Assembly: GCA_024748595.1 (NCBI GenBank)
Contig: CP072944.1
Coordinates: 776,001 to 840,000 of the forward strand
Length of the DNA stretch: 64,000 bases
DNA from: Sodalis sp. Ffu
GTDB taxonomy: Bacteria; Pseudomonadota; Gammaproteobacteria; Enterobacterales; Enterobacteriaceae
Direction of reading: 5' to 3'
Positions within the stretch are counted from its first letter, which is position 1, and every line of letters begins with the position of its first letter. Under the pieces are notes generated by a model that was not told where the DNA came from, ran no database searches, and was given only the letters and a program-made list of their open reading frames with translations. The translations under genes were made by a program, and so were the position numbers. Shown in pieces: positions 32,639-42,951 of the stretch.

Positions 32639-32741
32639 CAAAAGTGTGAACCAGCTTAAATTAAATTTGAAAACGAAAAAAATAAAACCTACATCACAGA
32701 TGAAAAAAGAGAATGCAGACTTCTTATGTTTTATTCCTAGG

Positions 32742-33479
32742 CTATCGATGGCCCGATTCCGATAGATCATCTTGCCCTTGGCACAATAATACTAAATCTA
32801 ACAGTGCATAGCGATGCTCAATCAAAATTATGAACGTTATTAGCAACTACCAATTTAAACAACGCCGAAAAGAAATTTTTATCCCCGATATATAGATAGT
32901 ATTTACCAAAATACAACTCAACAATATTCCATCCTACTGTCCTTTGTTCGCTTTCTGGTAACGACTTTTTAGTTTGTTACATGCTTTGCCAGAACCAATT
33001 ATAGTTCTCTACCAAGTCAAACTACAACAAACTAGAGGGATCATTATGGATAATCGCAATAAAATACCTGCAAATCATCCCGCGATAAACGATAGCGACC
33101 GCCATAATACAATGCGATGCCGCTGTTTAATAATTGTACGTTGGATCAATCTCTAATACAGAACCAAATGCTTCATATAACAGCAGCATAATTGCTTGCC
33201 TGTGTTAATTCTATGCTAAGGTAATTAAAACTACCGATATATCTGCTCGTAATGTATTACCAGCGTAGCTATCAGTAGGCCATCACTCTCAAGATTAAGG
33301 TTATCATACAACACTCCATATTCATATAACAACTATGCTCGTTCATCATCAATAAGGAGCAGGACTGCCAGTACCTATTTCATGCAATAGCCAATAAGCT
33401 ATTTTAGATCAACCTATGTTATTACATCCTGATAATTTTATCACTATTACAACGAAGCATTAGCGCAATACAATTTCAT
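32742..33479 (-). pseudogene. nlpI: Pseudogene of lipoprotein NlpI
   Basis: The E. coli order deaD-nlpI-pnp places nlpI here. Broken frames give DDERA then LLYEYGVLYDN (matching DDERAQLLYERGVLYDS), [42 protein letters not shown], and [12 protein letters not shown] followed by [21 protein letters not shown] and a stop. The coding order is kept over about 740 of 885 bp, with several stops and frameshifts, so the loss is relatively recent. NlpI is an outer-membrane adaptor that guides peptidoglycan hydrolases and the protease Prc. Confidence 0.88.
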
Positions 33480-33609
33480 TTCCTACTTCCGAAAAATATT
33501 AAATGAAAGTCCTGTCTGCCATCGGCTTAACACAAGCCATTACGCCCATGTAATAAAAATAGCCCATCCATCACGGCAAGGAGCTGTCAAGTGCGTTAAT
33601 GACCTTAGG

Positions 33610-35724
33610 CTAATCTGTTTTGAGAAACACAGCATTCTGAATTGAAGCACTAGCTTCCTTAATGCTTAAGCGGATACGTCCCTGACGATCCACTTCCAGT
33701 ACTTTAACCAAAATTTCTTGACCCAACTTCAAATAATCAGAGATTTTTTCTACACGCTTATCAGCTATTTGAGAAATATGAACCAACCCCTCTTTACCTC
33801 CACTAATAGCAACAAAAGCTCCGAAATCAACGATACGGGTCACTTTACCATTATAAATGCGACTAACTTCGATTTCCGCAGTAATCTCTTCAATGCGGCG
33901 AATTGCATGACGGGCTTTCTCACCATCGGTGGCCGCCACTTTTACCGTACCATCATCTTCAATTTCAATGGTCGTGCCGGTCTCTTCCGTTAACGCTCGG
34001 ATGACCGAGCCACCTTTACCAATCACATCTTTAATTTTATCTGGACTAATTTTGATAGTATGAATCCGCGGCGCAAATTTAGAAATATCGCCACGCGGCA
34101 GGCTTAACGCCTGCTCCATTACGCTCAAGATATACATGCGCGCACCTTTGGCCTGATTAAGCGCTACTTGCATGATTTCACGGGTGATACCTTCAATTTT
34201 GATATCCATTTGCAGCGCGGTAACACCTTCTCGACTACCGGCTACTTTAAAATCCATATCGCCAAAATGATCTTCGTCACCCAAAATATCGGAAAGCACA
34301 ACAAAGTTATCGCCTTCTTTTACTAAGCCCATCGCAATCCCGGCAACCGCCGCCTTGATAGGCACCCCGGCATCCATCAATGCTAAAGACGCTCCACAAA
34401 CAGAAGCCATGGATGAGGAGCCGTTGGACTCGGTAATTTCCGATACCACACGTACCGTGTAGGGAAATTCGCTAGCTTTTGGCATGACTGCCAGTAAACC
34501 TCGTTTCGCCAAACGACCATGGCCGATTTCTCGACGCTTCGGCGAGCCTACCATGCCAATTTCACCGACACAGTACGGCGGAAAATTATAATGTAGCAAA
34601 AAACGATCAGTACGTTCACCGGTCAGCTCATCAATATTCTGTGCGTCACGCTCGGTACCGAGGGTTGCAGTCACCAGCGCCTGAGTTTCTCCACGAGTGA
34701 ATAATGCCGAACCATGGGTACGCGGCAGCACGCCAGTGCGCACATCCAGGCCACGGATCATATCTTTTTCACGACCATCGATACGTGACGCACCACGCAG
34801 CACACGTTTACGCACAACTTCTTTCTCCAGACTGCCAAAGATCTCTTTGATTTCATTATCGTCCAGCGTTACGTTCTGCTCAATCAAGACACTTATCACA
34901 TCAGTTTTGATAGCGGAAATCTGAGCATAACGTTCCTGCTTCTGAGTGATGCAATAAGCATCATCCAAACGGGATTCAGCTAGCTCTGCTACACGCGCCT
35001 GCAGGTAAGCGTTAGCCTGCACTTGCCATTGATATTTCTGTTTTCCGGCTTCAACCACCAGCGCGTTTATATTTTGAATTACCACTTGCTGCTGTTCGTG
35101 ACCAAACACCACAGCATCCAACATCTGATCTTCACTTAACAACTGAGCTTCTGATTCCACCATCAATACAGCATTGGCTGTGCCTGCCACCACTAAATCC
35201 AGGCGGCTCTTCGTAACCTCGGCCAGCGTCGGATTAAGAACATACTGATCGTTAATATAACCAACGCGGGCCGCACCAATAGGACCGCTAAATGGAATGC
35301 TGGACAAGCTCAGTGCCGATGAGGCACCGATCATCGCCACAATATCCGAGCTCACCTGCGGGTTAACTGACACTACGGTAGCGATCACCTGAACTTCATT
35401 CAAAAAACCGTCTGGGAACAACGGGCGTATAGGACGATCGATCAAACGCGACGTCAACGTTTCACCTTCGCTAGGACGGCCTTCTCGGCGAAAGAATCCC
35501 CCTGGGAAACGACCGGCAGCATAAGTACGTTCTTGATAGTTAACAGTAAGAGGGAAAAAATTCTGTCCTGGTTTCACTTGTTTGGTACTCACAACGGTAA
35601 CAAATACTGCTGTATCGTCCATGTTTACCATGACTGCAGCGTTCGCTTGACGGGCCATCATACCGGTTTCCAGCGTTACGGTATGCTGACCGTATTGAAA
35701 CTTGCGAATAATCGGATTTAACAA
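33610..35724 (-). CDS. pnp: Polynucleotide phosphorylase (PNPase)
   Basis: PNPase is the phosphorolytic 3'-5' exoribonuclease of the RNA degradosome. The product has 704 aa, versus 711 in E. coli. It has two RNase PH domains ([45 protein letters not shown]), the KH domain with [18 protein letters not shown], and an S1 domain with [16 protein letters not shown]. The tail after the S1 domain is short. The start is TTG, as in E. coli, giving [16 protein letters not shown], with AAGGA 7 bases upstream; an in-frame TTG 36 bases earlier is less likely. The leader carries a long perfect hairpin like the one RNase III cuts in E. coli, so autoregulation is probably kept. rpsO lies upstream. Confidence 0.97.
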   Translation of the reverse strand: MLNPIIRKFQYGQHTVTLETGMMARQANAAVMVNMDDTAVFVTVVSTKQVKPGQNFFPLTVNYQERTYAAGRFPGGFFRREGRPSEGETLTSRLIDRPIRPLFPDGFLNEVQVIATVVSVNPQVSSDIVAMIGASSALSLSSIPFSGPIGAARVGYINDQYVLNPTLAEVTKSRLDLVVAGTANAVLMVESEAQLLSEDQMLDAVVFGHEQQQVVIQNINALVVEAGKQKYQWQVQANAYLQARVAELAESRLDDAYCITQKQERYAQISAIKTDVISVLIEQNVTLDDNEIKEIFGSLEKEVVRKRVLRGASRIDGREKDMIRGLDVRTGVLPRTHGSALFTRGETQALVTATLGTERDAQNIDELTGERTDRFLLHYNFPPYCVGEIGMVGSPKRREIGHGRLAKRGLLAVMPKASEFPYTVRVVSEITESNGSSSMASVCGASLALMDAGVPIKAAVAGIAMGLVKEGDNFVVLSDILGDEDHFGDMDFKVAGSREGVTALQMDIKIEGITREIMQVALNQAKGARMYILSVMEQALSLPRGDISKFAPRIHTIKISPDKIKDVIGKGGSVIRALTEETGTTIEIEDDGTVKVAATDGEKARHAIRRIEEITAEIEVSRIYNGKVTRIVDFGAFVAISGGKEGLVHISQIADKRVEKISDYLKLGQEILVKVLEVDRQGRIRLSIKEASASIQNAVFLKTD

Positions 35725-35803
35725 AATGATATCCTTTTTCAGGGTGCTCGGCTCTTTCAATAAAACCGTTCACCGTTGACTGATAACCTTCTCATCACAT
35801 CCT

Positions 35804-35856
35804 CGCGGCTAACGACAATATTTATCCAGATTATATAAATATTGTCGTTAGCCGCG
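35804..35856 (-). promoter_or_regulatory. pnp leader hairpin (probable RNase III site)
   Basis: The perfect arms 35804-35825 and 35835-35856 (22 bp; core GCGGCTAACGACAATATT) enclose a 9-base loop, about 80 bp upstream of the pnp start. In E. coli RNase III cuts a double-stranded leader at this place and PNPase then represses its own translation. The structure and position match that system; cleavage here is inferred. Confidence 0.8.
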
Positions 35857-35940
35857 CATTCCTAAGCAATGGAAGAATCTATATTTAACGACTGACCGCG
35901 TGAGCAATGACGGCCGCCACAAAAGTATCACTGCCTAGAA

Positions 35941-35966
35941 GAAAGGGGCCTTATGTGGCCCCTTTT
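35941..35966 (-). terminator. rpsO terminator
   Basis: Read on the minus strand this is AAAAGGGGCC, a 6-base loop, then GGCCCCTTTC, starting 21 bp after the rpsO stop. In E. coli the rpsO-pnp junction also has a leaky intrinsic terminator. Confidence 0.85.
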
Positions 35967-35986
35967 ACTTCTGAAACTAATCTTGC

Positions 35987-36256
35987 TTAGCGACGCAAAC
36001 CAAGGCGTTTGATAAGGTTAGTATAATGCGCCACATCTCTGCCCTTCAGGTAATCCAGCAGTTTACGACGCTGTGAAACCATACGCAGCAGACCTCGACG
36101 GCTATGATGATCTTTCTTATGTTTCATAAAATGACCCTGCAAATGGCTAATCTGAGCGGTTAAAAGAGCAATCTGAACTTCAGTGGAACCACTGTCTTTG
36201 GCATCAACACCACAATCAAAAATAATTTTTGTTTTTCCTTTAACACTTAGAGACAT
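35987..36256 (-). CDS. rpsO: 30S ribosomal protein S15
   Basis: S15 binds 16S rRNA early in 30S assembly and helps bridge the subunits. The product has 89 aa, the same as E. coli. DTGSTEVQ-type sequence ([23 protein letters not shown]) and [25 protein letters not shown] are conserved, and it ends in LGLRR. The first 18 residues are more diverged. In E. coli truB lies upstream; here truB is a ruin, which leaves rpsO about 580 bp from rbfA. Confidence 0.98.
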   Translation of the reverse strand: MSLSVKGKTKIIFDCGVDAKDSGSTEVQIALLTAQISHLQGHFMKHKKDHHSRRGLLRMVSQRRKLLDYLKGRDVAHYTNLIKRLGLRR

Positions 36257-36299
36257 TATAACACTCCAAATTTAATGTGAAGTAGAGAACGCCGCTCTA

Positions 36300-36830
36300 T
36301 AATTCAGCCACCAGGCTTTAGTAAATCCTTTCTATTCTACTCGCAGCCCATCTCGATCGCAAGGCAATTACATGAAGCCAATAATTTCGCTAATATCAAA
36401 CTACGCGGCGATAAACACCTCAACAACTCACCTACCTAAAGTATTAAACACTGACAACAGAAACTTACACGATGCCTACGCATCGCACCCGAGATGTACC
36501 AAAGCACGTTGGTACAATAGATTATTTTAAAATACTGGAATTTCCAGATAGATGCTCGCCTAATTGAAATGAATTAGCTACATGCATATCGTAAACGTGA
36601 TCACCTTTACCGGACGACAAAACAATTGGTTCAGTATCGGAAATATCTGTACACTAGCCTATCCTAGTAGTTAACTGTTAACGTTATAGCCCAAAAGAGA
36701 TTGGGCAACAGATCGCTGGATCTGCTATCCAGCGGGCAACTATAACCTAAATTTATTGATGCAAGACAATCGCAACCTTATTAATCGTTGGTCAACATTG
36801 TCTCCACCCTGATTTAGACCACTCATCAAT
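36300..36830 (-). pseudogene. truB: Remnant of tRNA pseudouridine-55 synthase gene truB
   Basis: The E. coli order rbfA-truB-rpsO predicts truB here. Traces on the minus strand fit. Near 36675-36735 the sequence resembles the codons for LDPLATGMLPICLGEAT. Near 36470-36510 it resembles those for GAHVIYLRRLAV. The frames are broken and the length is about 530 bp, versus 945. Similarity is visible at the base level but weak, so I rely partly on position. Confidence 0.5.
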
Positions 36831-36840
36831 CTTCCGTATA

Positions 36841-37248
36841 TTATTTTTTGCAATTAGCTTCCAGCTCGCTCTCGCGGCGACGCTGGAGGTCATGCTGCAC
36901 CACCTGACTGAGCAAGTTAGACATCCGCATTCCTTCCACCAGTGAGTTGTCATAAGCAAAGGTCAACGCCGGCACCAAACGCAGGCGCATAGCTTTGCCC
37001 AGTAGACTCCTAATAAAGCCCGTAGCGTCCTGTAATACCTTTACGCTGGTTTTTACCTGTTCTAAGGTATTATCATTTAAGAAACTGACAAAAACTTTAG
37101 CATACGCCAGGCCTCGGGATAATTCCACCCCTGAAACCGTGGCCATACCTATACGAGGATCTTTGATTTCATGCTGCAAGATGATGGAAATCTCTTTTTT
37201 CATCTCCTCAGCGACACGTTGAATGCGGCTATTATATTCTTTAGCCAT
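36841..37248 (-). CDS. rbfA: 30S ribosome-binding factor A
   Basis: RbfA helps mature the 5' end of 16S rRNA and is needed for growth in the cold. The product has 135 aa, like E. coli (133). It carries [47 protein letters not shown], and [30 protein letters not shown] is nearly identical. It follows infB by 63 bp in the usual operon order. The ribosome site GGAG is about 7 bases upstream. Confidence 0.97.
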   Translation of the reverse strand: MAKEYNSRIQRVAEEMKKEISIILQHEIKDPRIGMATVSGVELSRGLAYAKVFVSFLNDNTLEQVKTSVKVLQDATGFIRSLLGKAMRLRLVPALTFAYDNSLVEGMRMSNLLSQVVQHDLQRRRESELEANCKK

Positions 37249-37311
37249 TCTTTATTCTCCAGACAAGCAGGGGACATGTTACCTCTTGAGATACGCTCTG
37301 ATAATAAATTA

Positions 37312-39924
37312 TCAAGTAATGATACGTTGAATTGCAATGGTTTCAAACACTTCAATCACATCACCGACGCGAACATCATTATAGTTCTTCACACCAATAC
37401 CGCATACCATGCCTTTACGCACTTCGTTAACGTCATCTTTAAAACGGCGCAGCGATTCAAGATCTCCTTTGTAAATCACTACGTTTTCACGCAACACACT
37501 AATCTTGTTATGACGTTTAACCATGCCTTCCGTAACCATACAGCCAGCGATAGCGCCAAATTTTGGTGAACGAAACACATTACGCACTTCAGCCAAACCA
37601 ATAATTTCTTGCTTATATTCCGGCGCCAGCATACCGCTCATCGCATGTTTGACCTCATCAATCAAATCATAGATTACCGAATGGTAACGAAGATCCAAAC
37701 TTTCTGCCTCAATCACACAGCGAGCAGCAGCATCGGCACGAACATTGAAACCCAGTAGGATCGCGTTAGATGCTGCTGCCAAGGTAGCATCAGTTTCGGT
37801 AATTCCACCTACACCAGAGCCAATAATCTTCACTTTCACTTCGTCAGTGGACAACTTCTCCAATGCATCGCTGATAGCTTCGGAAGAACCCTGGACGTCA
37901 GACTTCAGCACAATGTTTAACTCGGACATTTCTCCTTCGGCCATGTTAGCGAACATGTTTTCCAGCTTGGATTTCTGTTGACGCGCGAGCTTAACTTCGC
38001 GAAATTTTCCTTGACGATAAAACGCTACTTCACGGGCTTTTTTTTCATCACGCACAACAGTAGCTTTATCCCCAGCAGCAGGTACACCGGATAAACCTAG
38101 GATTTCAACCGGAATAGACGGGCAAGCCTGAGTAACATCACGACCCATTTCATCACGCATAGCGCGTACTCGACCATATTCAAAACCACATAGCACGATA
38201 TCGCCACGATTCAGGGTGCCTTCACGTACCAACACGGTAGCAACTGGACCACGACCTTTATCCAGGAAAGATTCAATCACCACGCCGCTAGCCATACCGT
38301 TGCGGATAGCTTTTAACTCCAGCACTTCTGCCTGCAACAGTATAGCGTCCAAAAGATCGTCGATACCTTCGCCAGATTTAGCTGAAACATTGATGAACTG
38401 ACTTTCACCGCCCCACTCTCCCGGGATTACACCATAATGAATCAATTCATTTTTAACCAAATTGGGATCAGCTTCCGGTTTATCAATTTTATTTACCGCG
38501 ACCACTACCGGTACTTTGGCGGCTTTGGCGTGTTGAATTGCTTCAATAGTTTGGGGCATGACTCCGTCATCAGCGGCAACCACCAACACGACAATATCCG
38601 TTGCTTGAGCACCTCGGGCGCGCATGGCAGTAAAGGCCGCATGACCAGGTGTGTCGAGGAAGGTTATCATGCCATTATCGGTTTCCACATGATAGGCACC
38701 GATATGTTGGGTAATACCGCCCACTTCACAGGCTGCCACTTTAGTAGAGCGGATATAATCTAGTAGCGAAGTTTTACCATGATCAACGTGGCCCATGATG
38801 GTCACTACCGGTGCACGGGCTTCAGTTGCGGCAAAACCTCCCGTATCGCGGTCACTCATGACCAATACCTCCAATTCGTTTTCACGACGCAGGATAACCT
38901 TGTGCCCCAGCTCTTCCGCTACCAAGTGAGCTACCTCTTGATCGATCACCTGATTAATGGTAACCATGGCACCCAGCTTCATCATAGCTTTGATAACCTG
39001 AGAACCTTTCACCGCCATTTTATTGGCCAATTCCGCCACAGTGATCGTTTCGCCGATAATCACATCTCGGTTAACCACCTGAACAGGCTTGTTGAATCCC
39101 TGCATCAGGGTGCTGAATCTTCGCTTACTTTTTCCACCACGACCTACAGAGCGTGCTTCTTCACGATCGGCTTTAGACTCTGATAGACGGCTAGCTTTTT
39201 TTTGTTTGGTCAGCTTACCACCACGGAAACGTCGTTCGCCTTCTACTTTTCGGTCATTTTCGTCTTCCGCTTCTCGGGCATGGTGAGAAGTAGTGACATG
39301 ATAATCATTAGCATCTTCATCCACCGAATCTAACATAGTATCCCAATTAGCACCATTTTCCTCAGCCATCCGGCGTGCTTCTTCTTCAACTTGACAAGCC
39401 TTTTCTTCAATCTTGCGACGCATTTCCTCTTCCGCTTTGCGTTTCAGCGCTGCTGATTCGGCGGCACGTCGGGCTTTTTCAGCCGCCAGTAGCAAATTGG
39501 TATTAGTATGCTGATTAATCAATTTTTTATTTTTTGCGGACACACGTTTCACTTGTTCAACCACCTCACGATGAGCCTGTTGTTTAGCTTCGCGTTTGAC
39601 CTGTTCTTCCGCTTTAACCTGCTCAAGAACTTGCGGGATACGTTGCACATAAGTGCGCTTTTTACGCACTTCAATTTGTACCGACTTGCTTTTACCACCA
39701 AAGCTCGGAATATTCAAAATGCTACGCGTTTTGCGTTGCAAAGTTAATTTATTCGGCGCATTGCTTCTATCACAACTCAAATGCGCCAATAAGGTTTCTT
39801 TTTCCCGCTGAGTCACAAAATCCATCGCAGTTTTATCAATGCCTGCACCAGCAAACTGCTGTACCAAACGGTCGACCGGAGTCTGAAATTCTGCGGCAAG
39901 CGATTTTACAGTTACATCTGTCAT
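37312..39924 (-). CDS. infB: Translation initiation factor IF-2
   Basis: IF-2 is the GTPase that brings fMet-tRNA to the 30S subunit and promotes subunit joining. The product has 870 aa, versus 890 in E. coli. It has the N-terminal IF2 domain ([21 protein letters not shown]), a charged Arg/Glu/Ala-rich linker about residues 100-270 that is shorter than in E. coli, and the G domain with [20 protein letters not shown] and NKIDKPEAD. The C-terminal fMet-binding domain ends in [23 protein letters not shown] lies 5-6 bases before the ATG. It is 26 bp downstream of nusA, as in the E. coli nusA-infB operon. Confidence 0.98.
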   Translation of the reverse strand: MTDVTVKSLAAEFQTPVDRLVQQFAGAGIDKTAMDFVTQREKETLLAHLSCDRSNAPNKLTLQRKTRSILNIPSFGGKSKSVQIEVRKKRTYVQRIPQVLEQVKAEEQVKREAKQQAHREVVEQVKRVSAKNKKLINQHTNTNLLLAAEKARRAAESAALKRKAEEEMRRKIEEKACQVEEEARRMAEENGANWDTMLDSVDEDANDYHVTTSHHAREAEDENDRKVEGERRFRGGKLTKQKKASRLSESKADREEARSVGRGGKSKRRFSTLMQGFNKPVQVVNRDVIIGETITVAELANKMAVKGSQVIKAMMKLGAMVTINQVIDQEVAHLVAEELGHKVILRRENELEVLVMSDRDTGGFAATEARAPVVTIMGHVDHGKTSLLDYIRSTKVAACEVGGITQHIGAYHVETDNGMITFLDTPGHAAFTAMRARGAQATDIVVLVVAADDGVMPQTIEAIQHAKAAKVPVVVAVNKIDKPEADPNLVKNELIHYGVIPGEWGGESQFINVSAKSGEGIDDLLDAILLQAEVLELKAIRNGMASGVVIESFLDKGRGPVATVLVREGTLNRGDIVLCGFEYGRVRAMRDEMGRDVTQACPSIPVEILGLSGVPAAGDKATVVRDEKKAREVAFYRQGKFREVKLARQQKSKLENMFANMAEGEMSELNIVLKSDVQGSSEAISDALEKLSTDEVKVKIIGSGVGGITETDATLAAASNAILLGFNVRADAAARCVIEAESLDLRYHSVIYDLIDEVKHAMSGMLAPEYKQEIIGLAEVRNVFRSPKFGAIAGCMVTEGMVKRHNKISVLRENVVIYKGDLESLRRFKDDVNEVRKGMVCGIGVKNYNDVRVGDVIEVFETIAIQRIIT

Positions 39925-39950
39925 GCTGTTCCTTTTCTGCTATAGTTTTA

Positions 39951-41438
39951 TTACGTGTTGTCATCAAACCAGCAAATATTGCGTGCGGCCATAATCAGAT
40001 TACCAGCTTTTTCACTGCTCAGCCCTTCAATATCTAACAAGTCGTCTACACCCTGTTCGGCAAGATCTTCCAGTGTACAAACACTACGCGCCGCTAATTT
40101 AAACGCCATCTCGCGCTCAAGTTCAGGCAAACCCAACAGGTCTTCAGCTGGCTTGCCCGCACCGCAATTTTCTTCCTGTGCCAAAGCCAGCATGGTCAAA
40201 GCACTTTTCGCCCGTTTGCGCAGTGTTTCCACTGTTTCTTTATCAATCCCTTTGATTTCTAGTAGTTCATTTATCGGTACATAGACCAGCTCTTCAAGAG
40301 ATGAAAAACCTTCTTCCACCAACATCGTGGCAAATTCTTCATCGATATCTAAGTTACTGGTAAAAATTTTGATAGCGAAATGAACTTCAGCTTGATGTTT
40401 TTCTTGCAGCTCATCTACCGTCATTACATTCAACTCCCAGCCACTAAGCTGAGAAGCCAGCCTGACATTTTGTCCGTTGCGACCAATAGCCTGAGCAAAA
40501 TTATCCTCTTCTACCGCAATATCCATGGTATGATTGTCTTCGTCTACAACAATAGAAGCTACATCAGCGGGGGCCATAGCGTTAATCACAAACTGGGCTG
40601 GGTTATCGTCCCATAGGACGATATCGATACGTTCTCCTCCAAGCTCTTTAGAGACCACCTGAACACGCGCACCACGCATGCCAACGCAGGCACCAACTGG
40701 GTCAATGCGCTTATCGTTGGTTTTCACCGCGATTTTGGCTCGGGAACTTGGATCACGAGCGGCAGCCTTAATTTCAATAACTTCTTCGCCGATTTCCGGT
40801 ACTTCAATACGAAATAGCTCTACCAGCATCTCCGGACGGGAACGACTGACGAACAGCTGAGCACCGCGTGCTTCCGGACGGACCGAGTAAAGCACGCCGC
40901 GAATACGGTCACCAGGGCGAAGATTTTCACGCGGTAACATATCTTCACGACTAATTACCGCTTCAGCATTGTTTCCAAGATCCAAACTGATGCTATCTCG
41001 GCTCACTTTTTTTACTACGCCGGTGACAATTTCACCTTCATGGCTACGAAACTGTTCCACCACCATTGCACGTTCAGCTTCACGCACTTTTTGTACTATA
41101 ACCTGTTTAGCCGTCTGAGTGGTAATCCGATCGAACACCACAGATTTTATTTCATCTTCAATATAATCACCAAGCTGCGCCTGAGGATCTTCAAACTGAG
41201 CCGCTTCCAGAGTAATTTCACGAGTGGGCTGGGTGACGTTTGCCACGATAAGCCATCGGCGAAACGTCTCAAAATCGCCAGATTTACGATCGATATTAAC
41301 CCGAACCTCGATTTCTTGTTCGTATTTCTTTTTTGTTGCCGTAGCCAGTGCCGTTTCGAGCGCTGCGACAATCTTTTCCCGAGGAACACCTTTCTCGTTG
41401 GAAACTGCCTCAACAACAGCAAGAATTTCTTTATTCAT
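39951..41438 (-). CDS. nusA: Transcription termination/antitermination factor NusA
   Basis: NusA binds RNA polymerase and modulates pausing, termination and antitermination. The product has 495 aa, the same as E. coli. It has the N-terminal polymerase-binding domain, the S1 domain ([22 protein letters not shown]), the KH domains ([43 protein letters not shown]) and two C-terminal acidic repeats. Its usual upstream partner rimP is a pseudogene here, so nusA must be expressed through the decayed reading frame or from its own promoter. Confidence 0.98.
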   Translation of the reverse strand: MNKEILAVVEAVSNEKGVPREKIVAALETALATATKKKYEQEIEVRVNIDRKSGDFETFRRWLIVANVTQPTREITLEAAQFEDPQAQLGDYIEDEIKSVVFDRITTQTAKQVIVQKVREAERAMVVEQFRSHEGEIVTGVVKKVSRDSISLDLGNNAEAVISREDMLPRENLRPGDRIRGVLYSVRPEARGAQLFVSRSRPEMLVELFRIEVPEIGEEVIEIKAAARDPSSRAKIAVKTNDKRIDPVGACVGMRGARVQVVSKELGGERIDIVLWDDNPAQFVINAMAPADVASIVVDEDNHTMDIAVEEDNFAQAIGRNGQNVRLASQLSGWELNVMTVDELQEKHQAEVHFAIKIFTSNLDIDEEFATMLVEEGFSSLEELVYVPINELLEIKGIDKETVETLRKRAKSALTMLALAQEENCGAGKPAEDLLGLPELEREMAFKLAARSVCTLEDLAEQGVDDLLDIEGLSSEKAGNLIMAARNICWFDDNT

Positions 41439-41462
41439 TCTACTTGCCTCAGTAAAACGTTA

Positions 41463-41905
41463 AGAGTGGGTACCTGGTTCGCTTTCTGAATGTCGTTAAA
41501 GCGAACACTTCATCATTACCATCCACCATCACTATCATCATTTTACCGCCACTATCTTAATAATTAATCCATTTCCATTTATAGCGATTCTGCACCACAG
41601 TGCACTATACCACACTGACTTTCGCACTGATAAACTGGGTAAAATTGACTACAGAGAACAACGAACGATTAAAACTCAGTAAAAAAATTTCAAGGCTGTA
41701 CGACCGAGATAGAATCTTCGATATCCAAAACTACGCAAACTAGTGGCTAATATCAACACAATCATCGAGATCACACCTCGTTCATTGCCTACATAGGATA
41801 TACAGAGTTGATTGACGGTCACGAATACATTCAATTCAACCATCTCAAAGACCATGGATTTCACCGATGCGATAATTATCTTTATCAATTATTTATTTTG
41901 ATGTG
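41463..41905 (-). pseudogene. rimP: Frameshifted pseudogene of ribosome maturation factor RimP
   Basis: Nearly the whole rimP sequence is present but split over frames. IIASVKSMVFEMVEL matches MITAPVEALGFELVGI. DIEDSISVV matches DVEDPITVA. VQNRYKWK matches VQNRRKWQ. MMIVMVDGNDEVFAL matches MITVTVEGKDEVFAL, and after a one-base shift DIQKANQVP matches NIQKANLVP. It ends a few bases before nusA, as in E. coli. RimP assists early 30S assembly; its loss while rbfA, infB and nusA stay intact is notable. Confidence 0.9.
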
Positions 41906-41933
41906 AACAAATCCCACCACCCCTCCTAAATAC

Positions 41934-41954
41934 AAAAAAAGGGCTTATGAGCCC
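41934..41954 (-). terminator. Second terminator upstream of rimP
   Basis: On the minus strand this reads GGGCTCATAAGCCC followed by seven T. It follows the stronger hairpin at 41979-41998, giving tandem terminators between tRNA-fMet and rimP. Confidence 0.8.
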
Positions 41955-41978
41955 ATAATAATATTGTTATTAAATAAG

Positions 41979-41998
41979 AAAAACCCCGAAAATCGGGG
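41979..41998 (-). terminator. Terminator after tRNA-fMet
   Basis: On the minus strand this is CCCCGATTTTCGGGG followed by TTTTTCTTA. It lies about 125 bases after the tRNA-fMet gene. Limited readthrough would feed the rimP-nusA-infB operon. Confidence 0.85.
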
Positions 41999-42122
41999 CG
42001 TTAATTAATATACCCTGTAGACTATAAGCTATTTTACTATACTAGAAGAATTATTTTTCAAACATTTGCAATAAGAACTTAATTCTTACCGACAATACAT
42101 TTGAAAGTCTCGCTAAGAAATA

Positions 42123-42199
<77 letters not shown>

Positions 42200-42261
42200 T
42201 CTAAAAACCTAAAAAACATTAACCTAATAACCATAAAAAATCAAGTTATCTCTGGGATTTC

Positions 42262-42345
42262 TACCGAGGACGGGACTTGAACCCGTAAGCCTACCTGGGC
42301 ACTACCACCTCAAGGTAGCGTGTTTACCAATTCCACCACCTCGGC
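42262..42345 (-). tRNA. leuU: tRNA-Leu (GAG), CCA not encoded
   Basis: The class II tRNA has a long variable arm (GCCCAGGTAGGC), anticodon GAG in CTTGAGG, and T-loop GTTCAAGT; acceptor GCCGAGG pairs with CCTCGGT. It matches E. coli leuU in sequence and place, between secG and metY. After the discriminator A the genome reads GAA instead of CCA, so the tail must be added by tRNA nucleotidyltransferase. In E. coli argG lies between leuU and metY; here only about 60 bp separate them. Confidence 0.95.
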
Positions 42346-42370
42346 ATAAATTCGATTCTTAATCCTTTTA

Positions 42371-42703
42371 TTACCGCGGGATATCATTAATCGGTTTAGC
42401 CGGATCTTTCAATAGTGCTTTATCAACTTGCTGAGATTCATTTAAATCATCCCACAAGCTACCCTTTTGACTATAATTACAACTCATATTGCCCAAAACT
42501 AGACTGAGAACGAAAAATAGTATTGCCAGCACAGACGTCATCCAGGTCATAAAGTTACTGGAGCTACTTGAACAAAATAGGACACGGGCAGCGCTTACGC
42601 CTGAAGAGGATCCCATAACAACATTGTTACCTTGCTGCATCATTATCAGTGCTACAAGTCCTACCGCTACCAACAGTAACATCACTAACAGTGCTTGATA
42701 CAT
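42371..42703 (-). CDS. secG: Protein translocase subunit SecG
   Basis: SecG is the small accessory subunit of the SecYEG channel in the inner membrane. The product has 110 aa, the E. coli length. The first hydrophobic helix (LLVMLLLVAVGLVALIMM) and second helix (WMTSVLAILFFVLSLVLGN) are clear, with the QQG turn between them. The glycine-rich loop is replaced by a more Ser/Val-rich one, and the tail is KPINDIPR, like KPTSDIPN. It lies between glmM and leuU, as in E. coli. Confidence 0.95.
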   Translation of the reverse strand: MYQALLVMLLLVAVGLVALIMMQQGNNVVMGSSSGVSAARVLFCSSSSSNFMTWMTSVLAILFFVLSLVLGNMSCNYSQKGSLWDDLNESQQVDKALLKDPAKPINDIPR

Positions 42704-42951
42704 AATCTTTCAAGTATCCTTTACGACATCCATCACGCATTGAGCTAAATCAGGCTTTAGTTCGGTCTGCAAAGATGCCAATCTTTGAGTGAAAAGAAGT
42801 AAGAGAGTGAAAAGAAGTAAGAATACTAACTAAAGCCCACTTATCACACAAGAAAATTTTGTAGCTCTAACTATAGTTTTCGAAAAAAAACACCAGTACA
42901 GCGATGCTGTTTGCCAATATCATACAAATATTAGCTGGCACTGCAAACCAG

